Source of the DNA: Streptomyces sp. SN-593
GTDB taxonomy: Bacteria > Actinomycetota > Actinomycetes > Streptomycetales > Streptomycetaceae
Assembly (NCBI RefSeq): GCF_016756395.1
Contig: NZ_AP018365.1
Coordinates: 4,687,001 to 4,751,000, forward strand
Direction: 5' to 3'
DNA: 64,000 nucleotides
The notes under the pieces were generated by a model, which saw nothing but the letters and a program-made list of their open reading frames with translations, was not told the DNA's origin and ran no database searches. This document shows, in pieces, positions 57,154 through 64,000 of this stretch; the first letter of the stretch is position 1, and the number at the start of each line of letters is the position of its first letter. The position numbers were made by a program, and so were the translations under genes.

Positions 57154-57951
57154 GTGGAGACTGAAACGAAACTGACGGCGGGCGACGCCGAACTGACCCT
57201 GCGGCCCGAGCAAGGCTGCCGGATCGCCTCGCTGAAGGTCGGCGGGACCGAACTCCTGCGCCAGGGCGACAAATTCGGCGCCTTCCTGATGGTGCCGTGG
57301 TGCGGCCGTACCGAGAACGGCGTGTTCCGCAACGGCGGTGTGACCCACCAGCTCCCCGTCGACGCGCCGCCGCACGCGATCCACGGCACCGGCCGGCACT
57401 CGGTCTGGCACGAGGCGGCCCCGGCGACGGAGACCACGGCGGCCTTCTACTACGACCTCGTCGACCCGTGGCCGTACCCCGGCCGGGTGACCCACGCCGT
57501 CGAGCTGGCCCCGCACTCCGCGAAGCTGACGCTGACCGTGGAGGCGCGCGGCGACTCCTTCCCGGCGCAGGCCGGCTGGCACCCGTGGTGGCTGCGCAAC
57601 CTCGGCCAGGGCGGCCAGGACGTCGAGTTGGCCTTCAGCGCCGCCTGGCAGGAGGAGCGCGGCGACAACCACCTGCCCAACGGCAACCGCATCGACCCCA
57701 AGCCCGGTCCCTGGGACGACTGCTTCGGGATGCCGGACGGCGTGGAGGTCGCCCTGAACTGGCCCGGGGAGATGACGGTGCGGGTCAGCAGCCCGAGCGA
57801 GTGGGTCGTCGTCTACACCGAACAGCCCGAGGCGGTGTGCGTGGAGCCGCAGTCCGGACCGCCCAACGGCCTGAACACGCGACCCCGCCTGGTCACCCCG
57901 ATCGACCCGCTGGAGATCACCACGGTGTGGAACTGGCAGAAGGTCGGCTGA
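57154..57951 (+). CDS. Aldose 1-epimerase family protein
   Basis: 265 residues from GTG 57154, after a TACGCT -10 box ending 7 bases earlier (leaderless). GalM-like fold: ELTLRPEQGCRIASLKVGGT, GAFLMVPWCGRTENGVFRNG, APPHAIHGTGRHSVWHEAAP (catalytic-type His and RTENG loop) and ERGDNHLPNGNRIDPKPGPW. It would interconvert sugar anomers. The gene immediately precedes pyrE, but no metabolic link is evident. Confidence 0.8.
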   Translation: METETKLTAGDAELTLRPEQGCRIASLKVGGTELLRQGDKFGAFLMVPWCGRTENGVFRNGGVTHQLPVDAPPHAIHGTGRHSVWHEAAPATETTAAFYYDLVDPWPYPGRVTHAVELAPHSAKLTLTVEARGDSFPAQAGWHPWWLRNLGQGGQDVELAFSAAWQEERGDNHLPNGNRIDPKPGPWDDCFGMPDGVEVALNWPGEMTVRVSSPSEWVVVYTEQPEAVCVEPQSGPPNGLNTRPRLVTPIDPLEITTVWNWQKVG

Positions 57952-58142
57952 CGGGACCGGAGGACCGGAGGACCGGCCGGCCGGTGCGTCGGCCCGGCGA
58001 CTGGCCAACGGCGGTCGGCGACGGCCGGCGGTTCGCCCGGCGACGGCGACGGGGACCCGCTTCCGCGCCCCATGCTCGGGGCCCGCTTCCGCCCTTCTGT
58101 CCGGAACGTACCCCCATCCCTCGCTCGGCTAATCTCATCCGT

Positions 58143-58682
58143 ATGAGCGACGTACGCACCGCCCTGCTGCGGCAGATCAAGGACAAGGCCGTCGTGCACG
58201 GCAAGGTGACTCTCTCCTCGGGTCTCGAAGCCGACTTCTACATCGACCTGCGCCGGATCACCCTGGACGGCGAGGCCGCCCCGCTCGCCGGCCAGGTGAT
58301 GCTCGACCTCACCGCGGACCTGGAGTTCGACGCGGTGGGCGGCCTGACGCTGGGCGCCGACCCGGTCGCCACCTCGATGCTGCACGCGGCGGCCGCGCGC
58401 GGCCGCCGGCTCGACGCCTTCGTGGTGCGCAAGGCCACCAAGGCGCACGGCCTCCAGCGGCGGATCGAGGGCACCGAGGTCAAGGGCCGCCGCGTGCTGG
58501 TGGTCGAGGACACCTCCACCACCGGCGGCTCCCCGCTCACGGCCGTCGAGGCGGTGCGCGAGGCGGGCGGCGAGGTCGTGGCCGTCGCGGTCATCGTCGA
58601 CCGGGGCGCCGCGGCGAAGGTGGCCGAGGAGGGCCTGCCGTACCTCGCGGCGTACTCCCTCGCGGACCTCGACCTGTCCTGA
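58143..58682 (+). CDS. pyrE: Orotate phosphoribosyltransferase
   Basis: 179 residues. Converts orotate plus PRPP to OMP in pyrimidine synthesis. KVTLSSGLEADFYIDLRRIT, GGLTLGADPVATSMLHAAAA and the PRPP loop RVLVVEDTSTTGGSPLTAVE are diagnostic. ATG 58143 follows a TAATCT -10 box ending 7 bases upstream without an RBS, so it is probably leaderless. Terminated by the hairpin at 58708-58745, whose loop holds a parS-like sequence. Confidence 0.96.
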   Translation: MSDVRTALLRQIKDKAVVHGKVTLSSGLEADFYIDLRRITLDGEAAPLAGQVMLDLTADLEFDAVGGLTLGADPVATSMLHAAAARGRRLDAFVVRKATKAHGLQRRIEGTEVKGRRVLVVEDTSTTGGSPLTAVEAVREAGGEVVAVAVIVDRGAAAKVAEEGLPYLAAYSLADLDLS

Positions 58683-58707
58683 GCACCCGCCCGACCTGCG
58701 GATACAC

Positions 58708-58745
58708 GGCTCCCGGGACGTTCCACGTGAAACATCCCGGGAGCC
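58708..58745 (+). terminator. pyrE terminator hairpin
   Basis: 11-bp stem GGCTCCCGGGA (58708-58718) / TCCCGGGAGCC (58735-58745) with a 16-base loop. Confidence 0.75.
58720..58733. promoter_or_regulatory. parS-like ParB binding site
   Basis: GTTCCACGTGAAAC differs by one base from the parS consensus GTTTCACGTGAAAC used by Streptomyces ParB. parS sites cluster near the origin, and the gene content here fits the chromosomal core. It sits in the loop of the pyrE terminator. Confidence 0.6.
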
Positions 58746-58887
58746 TTCGCATGTCCGCCATGCGCCCGCCGCGGTTCCGGTGTATGGCGAGGTGGTGTAT
58801 TCGATCGAGTCTGGGAAGATGAGGGCGACGATGACGTCGCCACGCATGCCAGCAGTACCACCCGCACAGTCATGAGGAGCGGAAACG

Positions 58888-59910
58888 ATGCCCATCGCAA
58901 CCCCCGAGGTCTATGGCGAGATGCTCGACCGGGCGAAGGCCGGCAACTTCGCCTACCCGGCCATCAACGTCACGTCGTCGCAGACCCTGCACGCCGCGCT
59001 GCGCGGCCTCGCCGAGGCGGAGAGCGACGGCATCATCCAGATCTCCACCGGCGGCGCGGAGTTCCTGGGCGGTCAGTACAGCAAGGACATGGTGACCGGT
59101 GCGGTCGCCCTCGCCGAGTTCGCGCACATCGTCGCCGAGAAGTACCCGGTCACGGTCGCGCTGCACACCGACCACTGCCCCAAGGACAAGCTCGACGGGT
59201 ACGTCCGTCCGCTGCTGAAGATCTCCCAGGAGCGGGTGGCCGCCGGCCGTAACCCGCTCTTCCAGTCCCACATGTGGGACGGCTCCGCCGAGACGCTGGA
59301 CGACAACCTCGCCATCGCCAAGGAGCTGCTGGCCGAGGCGGTCAAGGCGAAGATCATCCTGGAGATGGAGATCACCCCGACCGGCGGCGAGGAGGACGGC
59401 GTCTCCCACGAGATCAACGACTCCCTCTACACCACCGTCGACGACGCCTTCCGCACCGTCGAGGCCGTCGGCCTCGGCGAGCACGGCCGCTACCTGCTGG
59501 CCGCCTCCTTCGGCAACGTGCACGGCGTGTACAAGCCGGGCAACGTGGTGCTGCGCCCGGGCATCCTCCGCGAGCTGCAGGACGCGGTGGCCCAGAAGTA
59601 CGGCAAGGCCGACGCGTTCGACTTCGTCTTCCACGGCGGCTCCGGCTCGACGATCGACGAGATCAACGAGGCGCTGGAGAACGGCGTGGTGAAGATGAAC
59701 ATTGACACCGACCTCCAGTACGCGTTCACCCGCCCCGTCGCCGGGCACATGTTCAGCAACTACGACGGTGTGCTGAAGGTCGACGGCGAGGTCGGCAACA
59801 AGAAGGCGTACGACCCGCGGGTGTGGGGCAAGGCCGCCGAGGCCGGGATGGCCGCGCGCGTCGTCGTCGCCGCCCAGGACCTGCGCTCGGCGGGCAACCG
59901 CCGCAAGTAG
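58888..59910 (+). CDS. fba: Class II fructose-bisphosphate aldolase
   Basis: 340 residues, ATG 58888 with a GAGGAGCGG RBS. Zinc-dependent aldolase of glycolysis and gluconeogenesis. AYPAINVTSSQTLHAALRGL, VALHTDHCPKDKLDGYVRP (metal His and catalytic Asp), ILEMEITPTGGEEDGVSHEI and FDFVFHGGSGSTIDEINEAL are typical, with the GNVVLRPG segment. No fused domain. Terminator at 59963-59988. Confidence 0.97.
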   Translation: MPIATPEVYGEMLDRAKAGNFAYPAINVTSSQTLHAALRGLAEAESDGIIQISTGGAEFLGGQYSKDMVTGAVALAEFAHIVAEKYPVTVALHTDHCPKDKLDGYVRPLLKISQERVAAGRNPLFQSHMWDGSAETLDDNLAIAKELLAEAVKAKIILEMEITPTGGEEDGVSHEINDSLYTTVDDAFRTVEAVGLGEHGRYLLAASFGNVHGVYKPGNVVLRPGILRELQDAVAQKYGKADAFDFVFHGGSGSTIDEINEALENGVVKMNIDTDLQYAFTRPVAGHMFSNYDGVLKVDGEVGNKKAYDPRVWGKAAEAGMAARVVVAAQDLRSAGNRRK

Positions 59911-59962
59911 CCGGTCCGGCGCGCCGGACGGCGCGCGGTACGGCGCCTTCCGCGCTCGATCG

Positions 59963-59988
59963 AGGCCCCCGGCACCTGCCGGGGGCCT
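59963..59988 (+). terminator. Terminator after fba
   Basis: 12-bp stem AGGCCCCCGGCA / TGCCGGGGGCCT with a 2-base loop, followed by TTG. Confidence 0.85.
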
Positions 59989-60019
59989 TGCGCGTGGCCG
60001 CTCGGGCAGACTGGAGCCC

Positions 60020-60433
60020 ATGGCCAATCACGAGAACCTGCTCGGGGGTCCCGCCCCCACCCACCTGCCCGACGACCCGGAGCCGCGCGAGCTGCTGGCC
60101 TCCGGCGCCGCACCCTCCGAGGTGGCGGCGAAGTACCCCTCCTCCTCGCTCGCCTGGGCACAGCTCGCCGACGACGCGTTCGAGGGCGGCCGGGTGGTGG
60201 AGTCCTACGCGTACGCCCGGACCGGCTACCACCGCGGCCTGGACGCCCTGCGCAGGGCCGGCTGGCGCGGCCACGGCCCCGTCCCGTTCGAGCACGAGCC
60301 GAACCGCGGCTTCCTGCGTGCCCTGCACGCGCTGGCCCGGGCCGCGCAGGGGATCGGGGAGCAGGACGAGTACGAGCGCTGCACGGCCTTCCTGCGGGAC
60401 AGCTCGCCGACCGCCGCCGACACGCTGGGCTGA
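60020..60433 (+). CDS. DUF3151 protein
   Basis: 137 residues. MANHENLLGGPAPTHLPDDP, YPSSSLAWAQLADDAFEGGR and YAYARTGYHRGLDALRRAGW are the DUF3151 pattern, a TPR-like fold of unknown function usually encoded near fba in Streptomyces. No RBS; a CAGACT -10-like box lies 8 bases before ATG 60020. Confidence 0.9.
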   Translation: MANHENLLGGPAPTHLPDDPEPRELLASGAAPSEVAAKYPSSSLAWAQLADDAFEGGRVVESYAYARTGYHRGLDALRRAGWRGHGPVPFEHEPNRGFLRALHALARAAQGIGEQDEYERCTAFLRDSSPTAADTLG

Positions 60434-60574
60434 CCCCGCGCCCGCCCCTGCTCGGGCCCGCGCGGTAGGTCCACGTCCGCGCGCCCCGAGCCCGCCGGTC
60501 CGCCCGCGCCCCGGTCCGGAGCCGGGCGGACCACGGCGGACCAGCCGGACGGCTCCGGGGCCCGCCACCGCGGG

Positions 60575-60618
60575 CCCCGGTCACGCCGCCCCCGCTCCCG
60601 CCCCGGTCACGCCGCCCC
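60575..60618. repeat. 18-bp direct repeat, two copies
   Basis: CCCCGGTCACGCCGCCCC occurs at 60575-60592 and 60601-60618, upstream of kynA. A role in controlling the kyn operon is possible but unsupported. Confidence 0.6.
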
Positions 60619-60716
60619 TCCACCGCGGCGACCTGTCGGCCCTTGCCGGATCCCTCCGCACCGCAGATGATCGCCGCACAGGCCCGGCGACCCCGGGGCA
60701 CGATGGAGGTAGAACC

Positions 60717-61553
60717 ATGTCCGACGCACCGATCGACGAGGCGGCGACCCCGAACCTCGCGTTCGAAGGCAGCACGCCCTACGAGGACTACGTGCAGGCG
60801 TCCGTCCTCACCCACCTGCAGCACCCGCTCTCCGACGACCCCGGGGAGATGGCCTTCCTCGTCACCACCCAGGTGATGGAGCTGTGGTTCACCCTGCTCG
60901 TCCACGAGTGGACCACCGCGGCCGCCGCACTGCGGCAGGACGACCTGGCCAGGACCACCGCCGCGCTGCGCCGCAGCCTGCCCCAGCTCGAGTCCCTCAA
61001 CGCCTCCTGGAAACCGATCGCGCACCTCACCCCCGCGCAGTTCAACGCCTACCGGTCCGCCCTCGGCGAGGGCTCGGGCTTCCAGTCCGCGATGTACCGT
61101 CGCCTGGAGTTCCTGCTCGGCGACAAGTCCGCGTCCATGATCGTGCCGCATCGCGGCACCCCCGGCGCGCACGCCGAGCTGGAGAAGGCCCTCACCGAGC
61201 CGAGCCTCTACGACGAGGTGCTGCGGCTCCTGGCCCGCCGCGGATACGACCTGCCCGCCGCCGTGCTCGACCGCGACCCGGCGCTGCGCTACGAACCGCA
61301 CCCCGAGGTCGAGGCGGTCTGGCAGGCCGTCTACGCCGACGAGGACCAGGACACCGACCTGATCCGGCTCGGCGAACTGCTCACCGACGTCGCCGAACTC
61401 GTCTGGCGATGGCGCAACGACCACCTGGTGGCGACCCGACGCGCGATGGGCGCCAAAGCCGGCACCGGCGGCTCGGCGGGGGTGGCCTGGCTGGAGAAGC
61501 GCGCCGCCAAGAACGTCTTCCCCGAGCTGTGGACGGCGCGCAGCCATGTCTGA
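60717..61553 (+). CDS. kynA: Tryptophan 2,3-dioxygenase
   Basis: 278 residues from ATG 60717 (RBS GGAGG at 60705). Haem enzyme that opens the indole ring of tryptophan to N-formylkynurenine. TPYEDYVQASVLTHLQHPLS, MAFLVTTQVMELWFTLLVHE, FQSAMYRRLEFLLGDKSASM and LVWRWRNDHLVATRRAMGAK are typical, including the haem-proximal region. The stop overlaps kynU by eight bases (coupled translation). First gene of a kynurenine operon (kynA, kynU, formamidase-like) as in streptomycetes that make kynurenine, anthranilate or related siderophore/antibiotic precursors. Confidence 0.95.
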   Translation: MSDAPIDEAATPNLAFEGSTPYEDYVQASVLTHLQHPLSDDPGEMAFLVTTQVMELWFTLLVHEWTTAAAALRQDDLARTTAALRRSLPQLESLNASWKPIAHLTPAQFNAYRSALGEGSGFQSAMYRRLEFLLGDKSASMIVPHRGTPGAHAELEKALTEPSLYDEVLRLLARRGYDLPAAVLDRDPALRYEPHPEVEAVWQAVYADEDQDTDLIRLGELLTDVAELVWRWRNDHLVATRRAMGAKAGTGGSAGVAWLEKRAAKNVFPELWTARSHV

Positions 61554-63024
61554 GCTTCCCGCCGCCGTCGCCCCGGACGCCCTCGCCGCTCGCGCCGCCG
61601 CCCTCGACGCGGCCGATCCGCTCGCGCACGTCAGGGACCGTTTCGCCCTCGGGGACACGTCCCGCGCCGATGCCGCCGATGCCGCCGATGCCGCCGAAGC
61701 CGGCGCAGGAGGCGAAGCCGGCGAAGGGCGCGAAGGGCGCGAAGGCGGTGCAGCGGGCGGGGCAGCAGGTGAGGGAGCCGGGGCGGTCGGGCGGGCCCCC
61801 GTCTACCTCGACGGCAACTCGCTGGGCGCCCTGCCCACCACCGTGCTGCCGCGGCTGGCCGACGTCGTCGCGCGGGAGTGGGGCGAGCTGCGCATCCGCT
61901 CCTGGGAGGAGAGCGGCTGGTGGACGGCACCCGAACGCATCGGCGACCGGATCGCCCCGCTGGTCGGCGCCGCGCCCGGCCAGGTCGTGGTCGGCGACTC
62001 CACCAGCGTCAACGTCTTCAAGGCGCTGGTCGCCGCCGTCCGCATGGCGCCCCAGGGACGCGACGAGATCCTGGTCGACGCCGCCACCTTCCCCACCGAC
62101 GGCTACATCGCGCAGTCCGCCGCGCGCCTGACCGGCCGCACCCTGAGGGCCGTGCCCGCCGACGGGATCGCGCGAGCGGCGTCCGACCGTACCGCCGTCG
62201 CCCTCGTCAACCACGTCGACTACCGCACCGGCCGGCTGCACGACCTGCGCGGTGTCACCGCCGCCCTGCACGCGGCCGGCGCCCTCGCCGTGTGGGACCT
62301 GTGCCACAGCGCGGGCGCCCTGCCGGTCGCCCTCGACGCCGACGGCGTGGACCTCGCGGTCGGCTGCACCTACAAGTACCTCAACGGCGGTCCGGGCGCG
62401 CCCGCCTACCTCTACGTGCGGGCCGAGCACCAGCCGCGCTTCGACTCCCCGCTGCCCGGTTGGAACTCCCACGCCGACCCCTTCGGCATGGCCCCCGGCT
62501 ACGTGGCCGCGCAGGGCCCGGCGCGCGGTCGCGTTGGCACACCGGAGATCCTGTCGCTGCTCGCGCTGGACGCGGCCCTCGACGCCTGGGAGGGCGTCGC
62601 ACTCGCCGACGTGCGGGCCAAGAGCCTCGCGCTGACCGACTTCTTCCTGGAGTGCGTGGCCGCGACCGCCCCCGCCGGCCGCCTGGAGTCCGTGACGCCC
62701 GAGGCGCACGCGGAACGGGGCAGCCAGGTGTCGCTGCGCTGCGTGGACGCCGGCGAGGTGATGCGCGAGCTGACCGCACGCGGCGTCGTCGGCGACTTCC
62801 GGCGGCCCGACGTGCTGCGCTTCGGTTTCACCCCGCTCTACACCCGCTACGCGGACGCCTGGCGGGCCGCCCGGGTGCTGGCCGACATCCTCGTCGAACG
62901 CGACACCGCGGCCGGCACCGCCGACACCGCTGACCTCTCCGCCGACCCCGGCGTCCTCCCGGGCGCCGGCACCGAGACCCGACCCGAAGGCCAGCCCGAG
63001 GGCGACCGCGAAGGGACCCCATAA
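61546..63024 (+). CDS. kynU: Kynureninase
   Basis: 492 residues. PLP enzyme cleaving kynurenine to anthranilate and alanine. PLP-site motifs: YLDGNSLGALPTTVLPRLAD, VAALVNHVDYRTG-like region, WDLCHSAGALPVALDADGVD, and the Schiff-base lysine region CTYKYLNGGPGAPAYLYVRA. A ~40-residue Ala/Glu/Gly-rich insert (about residues 41-82, starting RADAADAADAAEAGAGGE) replaces the usual short loop and the tail after 465 is also low complexity, so the protein is longer than most kynureninases. The PLP lysine and core are intact. Confidence 0.93.
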   Translation: MSELPAAVAPDALAARAAALDAADPLAHVRDRFALGDTSRADAADAADAAEAGAGGEAGEGREGREGGAAGGAAGEGAGAVGRAPVYLDGNSLGALPTTVLPRLADVVAREWGELRIRSWEESGWWTAPERIGDRIAPLVGAAPGQVVVGDSTSVNVFKALVAAVRMAPQGRDEILVDAATFPTDGYIAQSAARLTGRTLRAVPADGIARAASDRTAVALVNHVDYRTGRLHDLRGVTAALHAAGALAVWDLCHSAGALPVALDADGVDLAVGCTYKYLNGGPGAPAYLYVRAEHQPRFDSPLPGWNSHADPFGMAPGYVAAQGPARGRVGTPEILSLLALDAALDAWEGVALADVRAKSLALTDFFLECVAATAPAGRLESVTPEAHAERGSQVSLRCVDAGEVMRELTARGVVGDFRRPDVLRFGFTPLYTRYADAWRAARVLADILVERDTAAGTADTADLSADPGVLPGAGTETRPEGQPEGDREGTP

Positions 63025-63027
63025 CCG

Positions 63028-64000
63028 ATGACCGCTGCCGCGCCACGCAGTCCCTCGCCGCCTCCCGCCGACCAGGCGGCGGCCGAGGAGGCATCGGCGC
63101 TCGGCCACGCCCCCGTGCCCCCGGACGCCACGGCGCGCTACGGCGACGACCCGGACCAGGTGGTCGACTTCTACCGGCCCGCCGCCGGGAGCGCTCGCCC
63201 GGCGCCCCTGGTCGCCCTGTTGCACGGCGGCGCCTGGCGGGCCGCCTACGACCGCGCCCACGTCTCCCCGCTCGCCGCGCACCTCGCGGCGCGCGGCCTC
63301 GCGGTGGCCTCGGTCGAGTACCGCCGCGGCGGTCAGGACGGCGCCGCACCCGGACCGCGGACACCTGGCGGCCAGGCGGGCGGCGGCGGGCGGCCGTCCT
63401 CCGCGCCGGCCCGGGCCGCCGAGCCCGCGCCTGCGCCCGCCGGCCGCTGGCCCGACACCTTCGACGACGTCGCCGCCGCGCTCGACGCCCTGCCGTCGCT
63501 CGCCCGCGCGGCCCTGGGCGAGGACACCGTCGATCCCCGGCGTGTCGTGGTCACCGGACACAGCGCGGGCGGGCACCTCGCGCTGTGGGCCGCCGCCCGC
63601 CACCTGCTGCCCGCGGGCTCCCCCTGGCACCGCTCCGCTCCTCCCGCCCTCCGCGGCGTGGTGGCCCTCGCTCCCGTCGCCGACTTCACCTCGGCGATCC
63701 GGCTCGGGGTCTGCTCCGGGGCGGTGCTCGGCCTCCTCGGCGGCCCCGAGCACGCCACCGACCGCCTGCCCCACACCGACCCGGCGGCGCTGCTCCCCAC
63801 CGGCATCGCCACCACCCTCGTGCACGGCACCGCCGACACCGTGGTTCCGCCCCAGGTCAGCGCGGCCTTCGCGCGCGCGGCCGGGGCGGCGGGGGAGGAG
63901 CCCACCGTGGCGTGGCTGCCGGGCACCGGGCACTTCCCGCTGATCGACCCGACGAGCGGCGCGTGCGCGGCCGTGGTCGAGGAGATCGCCCAGCTCGCCT
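63028..64000 (+). CDS. Alpha/beta hydrolase, kynurenine formamidase-like (cut by window end)
   Basis: ATG 63028, 3 bp after kynU, 3' end outside the window. Hydrolase fold: LVALLHGGAWRAAYDRAHVS (oxyanion HGG), nucleophile elbow VVVTGHSAGGHLALWAAARH, and late ATTLVHGTADTVVPPQVSAA with GTGHFPLIDPTSG supplying Asp and His of the triad. Position in the kyn operon suggests hydrolysis of N-formylkynurenine between KynA and KynU. A low-complexity insert lies at about residues 105-145. Confidence 0.8.
   Translation, partial: MTAAAPRSPSPPPADQAAAEEASALGHAPVPPDATARYGDDPDQVVDFYRPAAGSARPAPLVALLHGGAWRAAYDRAHVSPLAAHLAARGLAVASVEYRRGGQDGAAPGPRTPGGQAGGGGRPSSAPARAAEPAPAPAGRWPDTFDDVAAALDALPSLARAALGEDTVDPRRVVVTGHSAGGHLALWAAARHLLPAGSPWHRSAPPALRGVVALAPVADFTSAIRLGVCSGAVLGLLGGPEHATDRLPHTDPAALLPTGIATTLVHGTADTVVPPQVSAAFARAAGAAGEEPTVAWLPGTGHFPLIDPTSGACAAVVEEIAQLA

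Noticed and set aside
58720..58733. Other parS-like sites in the window
   Set aside because: Scanning CACGTG-containing sequences found no second site with a matching flank; only this one was kept.

Overview
The window is high-GC actinobacterial DNA. Gene content and gene order (dnaK-grpE-dnaJ-hspR, clpB, dcd, pyrE, fba, kynA-kynU, many Streptomyces-type DUF proteins, HAIR operators, leaderless promoters) point to Streptomyces or a very close relative. A parS-like site near pyrE suggests the chromosomal core, not far from the origin.

Layout. (1) 1-20.2 kb is accessory DNA ending at a tRNA-Gly(CCC). It holds part of an FxLD-type RiPP methyltransferase region, Streptomyces regulatory genes, and an IS3-family element with clear ends that splits an XRE regulator. 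Two type I-E-like CRISPR arrays follow (22 and 47 repeats) with near-identical leaders and no cas gene in the window. A truncated thiopeptide/lanthipeptide-type gene joined to a second FxLD methyltransferase lies between the arrays. Then comes a mobilisable element (relaxase, MobC-like, DUF2637, DnaC-like loader, replication-type protein, excisionase, tyrosine integrase) next to the tRNA. No second copy of the tRNA end was found, so the left boundary of the element is unknown and may lie outside the window.

(2) 20.4-38.6 kb is mostly core chromosome: dcd, DUF2000, a YIP1-like membrane protein, a DsbA-like lipoprotein, a large membrane Fe-S oxidoreductase, the HspR-controlled dnaK operon, an FBP zinc-finger protein, two coupled thiol-redox lipoproteins, a PPOX enzyme, a P450, clpB and a YbjN protein. 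HAIR operators precede dnaK (two copies) and clpB (one copy, shared with the divergent P450).

(3) 38.8-48.4 kb looks like an island between YbjN and a DapC-like aminotransferase: GNAT, argG with an ArgR-type promoter, a GT4 glycosyltransferase, a four-gene NLR-like operon and an orphan selD. The operon encodes a small protein with a C-terminal RHIM/amyloid-like motif, an NB-ARC/TPR STAND ATPase with a similar short motif before its NB-ARC domain, a coupled protein of unknown function and an NMN-adenylyltransferase-like enzyme. This operon is the best candidate in the window for an undescribed system, possibly NLR-based and NAD-linked.

(4) 48.6-64 kb is again mostly core: aminotransferase, DUF2617, a membrane spermidine-synthase homologue, an ESX-like small protein with a large partner, SRPBCC, aldose epimerase, pyrE, fba, DUF3151, and the start of a kynurenine pathway operon (kynA, kynU, formamidase-like hydrolase cut by the window end).

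All family assignments come from reading motifs and overall sequence character; no database search was possible.
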